From Pseudolabrys sp. (lineage in GTDB: Bacteria > Pseudomonadota > Alphaproteobacteria > Rhizobiales > Xanthobacteraceae), in the NCBI GenBank assembly GCA_026125895.1, contig JAHCKG010000002.1:248001-312000 (forward strand): a stretch of 64,000 bases of DNA, in the 5' to 3' direction. Position numbers and translations under genes: made by a program. This document shows positions 59,494 to 64,000 of the stretch, piece by piece. The number at the start of each line of letters is the position of its first letter. Position 1 is the first letter of the stretch. Below the pieces are notes generated by a model. The model was given only the letters and a program-made list of their open reading frames with translations, did no database searches and was not told the origin of the DNA.

Positions 59494-60057
59494 TTAAGCC
59501 GGAGCCAGGCCGAGGCGCGCGTCGCGGCGGCGCATGTACGCCACCAGCGGGATGGAGAGTAGCACCATCCAGGCCTTGCCGACGACCTGCCCGGCGAGGA
59601 AGTCGAGCGAGCCGAAGGCGAGATAGAGGAAAACGATGGAGTCGATCACCAGGCCAACGACGCCGGAGGCGACAACCGCCAGCACCAGGCGGCGGCGCGC
59701 CAGCGGCGTGTAGACGGCGAAGTCGGCCGCTTCCGACAGCAGGAAGGCGAAGGCCGACGCCGTGACCAGCGCCGGCGGCGCGATCGCGGCCGAGAGCAGC
59801 GCGCCGGCGACGATGGCGCCGACGCCGAACTCAACGCCGAGGCGGCGCTGCACCAGATCGCGCAGCACCAGCGCCGCGCCGATCATCAGCACGCCGGACG
59901 GCGCCATCAGCCCGGGCGCCACCGGCACCAGGCACGGGCCGTTGGCTGGGCACACCGTGCCGGCATTGCCGATCATCCAGTTGGCGGCGGGAACGGTGAG
60001 ACAGAACAGCGCGAGGAAGATCGCGCCTTCGATATTCTTTCGCTTTTCAATCGACAT
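59494..60057 (-). CDS. VUT family queuosine precursor transporter
   Basis: 187 residues, strongly hydrophobic with five to six helices. IEGAIFLALFCLTVPAANWMIGN, SGVLMIGAALVLRDLVQRRLGVEFG, APPALVTASAFAFLLSEAADFAVY and LVIDSIVFLYLAFGSLDFLAGQ are VUT/YhhQ family features, including the LRDLVQR and EAADFAVY stretches. YhhQ brings preQ0/preQ1 into the cell for queuosine-tRNA modification. queC lies 42 bp upstream on the same strand, which supports that role. Confidence 0.88.
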   Translation of the reverse strand: MSIEKRKNIEGAIFLALFCLTVPAANWMIGNAGTVCPANGPCLVPVAPGLMAPSGVLMIGAALVLRDLVQRRLGVEFGVGAIVAGALLSAAIAPPALVTASAFAFLLSEAADFAVYTPLARRRLVLAVVASGVVGLVIDSIVFLYLAFGSLDFLAGQVVGKAWMVLLSIPLVAYMRRRDARLGLAPA

Positions 60058-60099
60058 GGCAGCTCGGCGGCATTCGAATCGATAACCGGCGCGGACCGG

Positions 60100-60825
60100 T
60101 CAGGCGGGGCTGTCGGCGAGGAATTTGGCGTAGCCTTGGGCGCGCAATTCGCAGGCCGGACAGGCGCCGCAGCCGTACCCCCAAGGGTGCCGGTGCGCGC
60201 GGTCGCCGACGTAGCAGGTATGAGTTTCCTCGACAATGAGGTCGAGGAATGCCTGCCCCGCGATCTCCTTGGCCAAATCTCGCGCCATGGCGAAGGTTCC
60301 CGCCTTGTCGACCCACATCAGCGGCGTATGGATCGTGACGCGGCGGTCGAGGCCGAGGCTGAGCGCGACCTGCATCGCCTTGACGGTGTCGTCGCGGCAG
60401 TCCGGGTAGCCGGAATAATCGGTCTCGCACATGCCGGCGACGATGTGGCGGGCGCCGCGCCGGTAGGCGAGCGCGCCGGCGAAGGTGAAGAAGATCAGGT
60501 TGCGCGCCGGCACGAAGGTATTCGGCAGGCCGCTGTCGGCATAGGCAATCGCCGTCTCGCGAGTCAGCGCCGTCTCGGACATCGTCGCGAGCGCATCGAG
60601 CGCGATCATGTGGTCCTCGCCCAGCCGCTCGCGCCAGGCCGGCTTGAGCGCGCCGATCGCCTCGCGCAGCCGCGGCCGCACCTCGAGCTCGACGGCATGA
60701 CGCTGGCCGTAGTGAAAGCCGACGGTCTCGACGCGCGCGAAACGCTCGAGCGCCCAGCCGAGACAGGTCGTCGAGTCCTGCCCGCCCGAGAACAGGACGA
60801 GCGCGACGTCGTTGGCGGTGGTCAT
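60100..60825 (-). CDS. queC: 7-cyano-7-deazaguanine (preQ0) synthase QueC
   Basis: 241 residues from ATG 60825. ATP pyrophosphatase loop [20 protein letters not shown], then [56 protein letters not shown] and a zinc site [25 protein letters not shown] (Cys residues of the family). QueC converts 7-carboxy-7-deazaguanine to preQ0 in queuosine biosynthesis. A TTG at 60834 is the only longer start. The VUT transporter follows, forming a small queuosine unit. No preQ1 riboswitch could be recognised upstream. Confidence 0.96.
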   Translation of the reverse strand: MTTANDVALVLFSGGQDSTTCLGWALERFARVETVGFHYGQRHAVELEVRPRLREAIGALKPAWRERLGEDHMIALDALATMSETALTRETAIAYADSGLPNTFVPARNLIFFTFAGALAYRRGARHIVAGMCETDYSGYPDCRDDTVKAMQVALSLGLDRRVTIHTPLMWVDKAGTFAMARDLAKEIAGQAFLDLIVEETHTCYVGDRAHRHPWGYGCGACPACELRAQGYAKFLADSPA

Positions 60826-60837
60826 GAGCCGCAATCC

Positions 60838-60922
60838 TCAGATGTCATCGTCCGCGAAAGCGGGCGATCCAGCGTTTGTTGCCAAGGGCTGGATGGTCCG
60901 CATGCGCGGACCATGACGGCGG
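60838..60922. repeat. Palindromic intergenic repeat (R3-like)
   Basis: TCATCGTCCGCGAAAGCGGGCG and ATGGTCCGCATGCGCGGACCAT form two hairpins; GTCCGCATGCGCGGAC is a near-perfect palindrome. It separates queC from the aldo/keto reductase gene. Confidence 0.55.
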
Positions 60923-60960
60923 CATGTATATCTGCGCCGTCTGCCACACACACGGCCGCT

Positions 60961-61776
60961 TCAATCCCACGCCGGCGACCACGCCAGATTGACGATGCGC
61001 TTGGCCGCGCCCGACAGGCCGGCGATCTCCGCCATCTCGGCATCCGACAGTTTGAAATCGAAGATGGCGAGGTTCTCCTCAAGCCGCTCGAGCTTGCTGG
61101 TGCGCGGAATGACGACGACATTTTGTTGGACAAGCCAGCGCAATGACACCTGCGCGCCGCTCTTGCCGTGCGCCTTGCCGATGCGCTCGAGCACCTCGTT
61201 GCCTTTGGCCGAGCCACGGGCGATCGGGCTGTAGGCGACGACCGCGATACCATGACGCTTGCAGGCGGCAATCACCTTCGACTGGTCGAGAAACGGATGA
61301 TACTCGATCTGATTGCAGACCAGCGGCTCATCACAAACCTGCGTCGCCTCGTCGAGCAGCTTGACAGTGAAGTTCGACACGCCGAGTTGCTTGACGTAGC
61401 CAGCCTGCTTCAATTTCGCCATCGCGCCGAGGGTCTCGGCGAGCGGAATGCGCTCGTTCGGCCAGTGGATGAGCAACAGATCGATCTCGTCGATGCGCAG
61501 CTTGCCGAGGCTCTCCTTGACCGAACGCTCGACGTCCTGCGGCGCCATCATGGTATGCGCGACCTTGGTCGTCACCATCACTTCGGCGCGCTTGCCCGAG
61601 GCGCGCACGCCCTCGCCCACCTCGGTTTCGTTGGCATACATCTGCGCCGTATCGATGTGGCGATAGCCGAGCCGGATCGCCTGTTCGACGAGCCGCGCGC
61701 AATCGCGTCCGCGCAATTCCCATGTACCGAGCCCGACGATCGGGATCTTGAAACCTTTGGCTTCGACGGTCTGCAT
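60961..61776 (-). CDS. Aldo/keto reductase, intact tandem copy
   Basis: 271 residues. The AKR catalytic tetrad is visible: DTAQMYANE (Asp, Tyr), VTTKV (Lys) and LLLIHWPNE (His). IVGLGTWELRG opens the barrel, and VVVIPRTSKLERLEENLAIFDF binds NADPH in the C-terminal part. The best match in style is 2,5-diketo-gluconate reductase (DkgA/B) type. It reduces aldehydes or ketones with NADPH; substrate unknown. A second, frameshifted AKR lies 180 bp upstream on the same strand. Confidence 0.94.
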   Translation of the reverse strand: MQTVEAKGFKIPIVGLGTWELRGRDCARLVEQAIRLGYRHIDTAQMYANETEVGEGVRASGKRAEVMVTTKVAHTMMAPQDVERSVKESLGKLRIDEIDLLLIHWPNERIPLAETLGAMAKLKQAGYVKQLGVSNFTVKLLDEATQVCDEPLVCNQIEYHPFLDQSKVIAACKRHGIAVVAYSPIARGSAKGNEVLERIGKAHGKSGAQVSLRWLVQQNVVVIPRTSKLERLEENLAIFDFKLSDAEMAEIAGLSGAAKRIVNLAWSPAWD

Positions 61777-61958
61777 GGTCCACTCCGGCTATTGGCCGCC
61801 TTCCGCGTCCTGCAGGAATTCCAGCAGCAACAGCGGCACCGGGCCGTCTCCCTCTTAGCACAGGACGCCGACATCGGCCTCGCCATGCTGCCCCAGGAAT
61901 TGGTCCCAGCAGGTCGCACCGCGCGAGGCGATTCCGGCGCGCTGCACGGCTGTCATCG
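61777..61958. other. Spacer between tandem aldo/keto reductase genes
   Basis: A minus-strand frame starting at ATG about 61951 (MTAVQRAGIASRGATCWDQF) reaches a stop near 61857 and then continues open as GPVPLLLLEFLQDAEGGQ. It looks like coding sequence with an internal stop, perhaps a remnant of a short gene. No family is recognised. Confidence 0.3.
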
Positions 61959-62797
61959 TCACGGCGTATCCCATTGCGGCGCGATCGGCGGGCTGACCAC
62001 GCGCATGTTGGTGTCGTTGAGCTTGGTCAGCTCCGCCATCTCGGCGGCCGTGAGCCTGAAATCGAACACATCGAGATTAGCCTTGAGATGCTCGGGATTG
62101 GACGAGCGCGGAATGGCGATCATGCCGCGCTCGACAAGGTATCGCAGCGACACCTGCGCCGCGCTCTTGCCATGCGCCTTGCCGATGCGCTCCAGCGCCT
62201 CGGCGCCAATTCCTTAGAACCTTGCACCTTGCCGCGCGCGATCGGCACATAGGCGACCACCGCCATGCCGTGCCGCTTGCAGGCGGCAACCACCTTGTCC
62301 TGGTTGATGAAGGGATGAACCTCGATCTGGTTGCAAACCAAGGGCTCGCTGGTCGCCGCCCACGCCTCGTCGAGCAGCGCGACGGTGAAGTTGGAGACGC
62401 CGATGTGCCGGGCCTTGCCCTCCTTCTTCGCCTTGCACAACGCACCGATGGTGTCGGCGATCGGCACCTCCTTGCTCGGCCAGTGAATCAACAACAGATC
62501 GACATAAGGCAGTTGCAGGTTGGCGAGGCACTCATCGACCTTGCGGGCGAAGGCGTCGGGCCGGGCCTCGCTCTCGCGCACCTTGGTGGTGATGAAGACA
62601 TCGCCGCGCCTGACCCCTGAGGCCCGCAGCGCGTCGCCGTTCTCCTTCTCGTTGCCGTAAAAGGCTGCCGTATCGAGGTGCCGGTAGCCGAGGTCGAGCG
62701 CAGTCCTGATCGCTTTGGTGCCGGCCTCGCCGGTCAGTTGCATGGTCCCGAGGCCTATCTGAGGGATATGGGCGCCATGGGCATCGACGTATTGCAT
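61959..62797 (-). pseudogene. Aldo/keto reductase with an internal frameshift
   Basis: Starts at ATG 62797 (MQYVDAHGAHIPQIGLGTMQ) and shows all AKR elements: DTAAFYGNE, ITTKV, LLLIHWPSKE, HIGVSNFTVAL. At about 62203-62208, after GKVQGSKEL, the frame shifts and runs into out-of-frame sequence to 62120. In the other frame the expected end continues: AEALERIGKAHGKSAAQVSL, then YLVERGMIAIPRSSNPEHLK and IAPQWDTP, stopping at 61959. One base missing near the GGCGCC run accounts for it. As printed the product would lack the NADPH-binding C-terminus. It could be a true pseudogene, tolerable because an intact paralogue is adjacent, or a sequencing error. Confidence 0.88.
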
Positions 62798-62968
62798 GAG
62801 CGGTACTCCGGGGGCGGCGGAGCGCCAGATTACCGCCTGCCGGCCCCCTGCCAACCGCAGTTAGCGCAGGGCGGCCCGGCGCCGGCCTTTCGAAGATGCA
62901 GGATTTTTAATGTTTCGCCGGCCGGCGGACATTGTTCGGCCGGCCAAGCAATTGCGCCCGCTTCTCAC

Positions 62969-62985
62969 ATTGGAATAATTCAAGA
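62969..62985 (+). promoter_or_regulatory. Candidate Irr iron control element
   Basis: ATTGGAA-TAA-TTCAAGA matches the rhizobial Irr-box consensus TTTAGAA-N3-TTCTAAA at 10 of 14 defined positions. It lies about 73 bp before the cupredoxin-FTR1 operon start at 63058. The match is imperfect. Confidence 0.4.
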
Positions 62986-63057
62986 GTGAAAATAAGGACT
63001 TGCATCGGGAGGCTTTAATGGTTTTGTGAGCCGGACAGAGCAAAATCCGGGAAAACC

Positions 63058-63390
63058 ATGCGCACCTTGATCACCGCTATCACCTTTGCCGCCGCCGTGG
63101 CGCTCGCGCCTGCCCTCGCCCAGGCGGCCGACGACTACACGCTGACCATCAAGGACCACAAGTTCACTCCGGCCGAGCTCAAGGTACCGGCCAACAAACG
63201 CGTCGCCATCACCGTGGTCAACAGCGACTCGACGCCGGAAGAGTTCGAGAGCCATTCGCTCAAGGTCGAGAAGATCATTCCCGGCGGCGCCAAGGCCACG
63301 GTGCGTATCGGCCCCCTCAAGCCCGGCCGTTACGATTTCTTCGGCGAATTCCACGAGGATACCGCCAAGGGCGTCGTCATCGCCGAATAA
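63058..63390 (+). CDS. Exported cupredoxin-domain protein of an FTR1 iron uptake operon
   Basis: 110 residues with signal peptide (ITAITFAAAVALAPALAQAA). YTLTIKDHKFTPAELKVPANKRVAITVVNSDSTPEEFESHSL and GPLKPGRYDFFGEFHEDTAKGVVIAE form a small cupredoxin-type beta sandwich with His, Glu and His candidate ligands. Such proteins pair with FTR1 permeases as periplasmic iron/copper handling parts (EfeO cup domain or FtrB-like). ATG 63058 follows GGGA weakly. The FTR1 gene starts 27 bp downstream. A candidate Irr box precedes it. Confidence 0.88.
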   Translation: MRTLITAITFAAAVALAPALAQAADDYTLTIKDHKFTPAELKVPANKRVAITVVNSDSTPEEFESHSLKVEKIIPGGAKATVRIGPLKPGRYDFFGEFHEDTAKGVVIAE

Positions 63391-63416
63391 GATGTAACTT
63401 ACGCAGTTGAACCCCC

Positions 63417-64000
63417 ATGCTCGGCGCCCTGATCATCGTCTTTCGTGAAGTCCTCGAGGCCGGCCTCATCATCGGCATCGTGATGGCGGCGACGCGCGGC
63501 GTTGTTGGCCGCGGTCGCTGGGTGACAATCGGCGTCGGTGCTGGCGTTCTCGGCGCAGCGGTGGTGGCCATCTTTGCCGGTGCGATCTCGGAGGCCTTCG
63601 AAGGCGCCGGCCAGGAACTGTTCAACGCCTGCATTCTCGGCGTCGCCGTCGTCATGCTGATGTGGCACAACGCCTGGATGGCGCGGCACGGCCGCGAGAT
63701 CGCCGCCGAAATGCGCCAGATCGGCAACGACGTCAGTGAAGGCGCCAAGCCGCTGACCGCGCTCGCGGTGGTGGTCGGCCTCGCCGTGCTGCGCGAAGGC
63801 TCGGAAGTGGTGCTGTTCCTCTACGGCATCTTCGCGCAAGGCACCTCCGGCCTGTCGCTGCTGACCGGCGGCGTGCTCGGGATCGTCGCCGGCGCTGCCT
63901 TCACCGGCCTGACCTATGCCGGCCTGCTGACCATTCCGCAGCGCTACATCTTCTCGGTGACGAGCTGGCTGATCGCGCTGCTCGCCGCCGGCATGGCCGC
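63417..64000 (+). CDS. FTR1 family iron permease (cut by right edge)
   Basis: About 195 residues from ATG 63417 to the edge, no stop inside. LGALIIVFREVLEAGLIIGIV has the iron-binding REVLE (REGxE-type) motif in helix 1, and a second acidic motif, VLREGSEVVLFLYGIF, lies about 125 residues later. Helices with VTIGVGAGVLGAAVVAIFAGAIS, LGVAVVMLMWHNAWMARHG and ILGIVAGAAFTGLTY-like sequence follow. FTR1 permeases carry ferric ions across the inner membrane after ferrous oxidation (EfeU/FtrC type). It is in an operon with the cupredoxin gene; other partners may lie beyond the window. Confidence 0.93.
   Translation, partial: MLGALIIVFREVLEAGLIIGIVMAATRGVVGRGRWVTIGVGAGVLGAAVVAIFAGAISEAFEGAGQELFNACILGVAVVMLMWHNAWMARHGREIAAEMRQIGNDVSEGAKPLTALAVVVGLAVLREGSEVVLFLYGIFAQGTSGLSLLTGGVLGIVAGAAFTGLTYAGLLTIPQRYIFSVTSWLIALLAAGMA

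Noticed and set aside
1..64000. CRISPR array
   Set aside because: No set of direct repeats with regular unique spacers was seen; the repeats found are palindromes at gene borders.

Overview
This window is a GC-rich chromosomal segment from an alphaproteobacterium, most likely of the order Hyphomicrobiales (Rhizobiales) near the Bradyrhizobium/Rhodopseudomonas/Pseudolabrys group. The pointers are the divK-pleD pair, MipZ, EipB, the NDUFA12-DUF2155 pair, a B12-dependent ribonucleotide reductase (NrdJ), a phasin, promoters matching the alphaproteobacterial EcfG consensus, and many palindromic intergenic repeats of the kind seen in these genomes. No rRNA, tRNA, CRISPR array or prophage was found.

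Layout. 1-2722: end of a DUF2155 gene, an NDUFA12-like complex I factor, an MscS channel and a rifampin ADP-ribosyltransferase. 2723-7688: a regulatory gap with an orphan terminator and a promoter carrying two candidate NrdR boxes, then nrdJ and a small partner. 7720-11665: a repeat-rich stretch holding an AT-rich island (probably one gene broken by a frameshift), a ParD/ParE-like toxin-antitoxin pair and a hemolysin III homologue. 11670-16133: cell-cycle signalling (PleD, DivK), DUF3572-DinB and EipB. 16308-20659: RidA, a glycerophosphodiesterase, three tandem tiny Cys4 secreted proteins, a FemAB/GNAT-like protein whose 5' end coincides with a cluster of DnaA-box-like 9-mers, and a HIT protein. 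20669-24826: AzlCD exporter, ClpA and ClpS. 25435-32821: a TadG-like protein, a phasin, a D,D-carboxypeptidase with SPOR domain, a J-domain protein, a VWA protein, MipZ and PanC.

33437-36109 is a complete IS1595/ISXO2-type element with an 8-bp target duplication and a cargo of small uncharacterised genes, inserted at the stop codon of an OmpA-family gene. 36104-49973 is mostly minus-strand: OmpA, DUF1489, a membrane protein, acyl-CoA carboxylase alpha subunit, a Bug-type binding protein, GYD and histone-like proteins, a c-type cytochrome-like protein, an SDR, a BrnT/BrnA pair, an AT-rich orphan gene and the carboxyltransferase beta subunit. 50072-51804 is a compact stress cluster (DUF1236, a secreted low-complexity protein, CsbD) in which each gene has its own EcfG-type promoter; a fourth such promoter lies at 43927. 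51878-64000: a phospholipase D-VTT fusion with an endonuclease-like phosphatase, two tandem glutathione S-transferases, rhodanese, DUF599, YdcF and RraA-like proteins, a queuosine pair (VUT transporter and QueC), two tandem aldo/keto reductases (one frameshifted), and a cupredoxin-FTR1 iron uptake operon behind a candidate Irr box, cut by the right edge.

Three loci look broken by one missing base, two of them at A4 runs, so some could be sequencing indels rather than real mutations. Domain and family names are from recognition of motifs by eye; no search was run.
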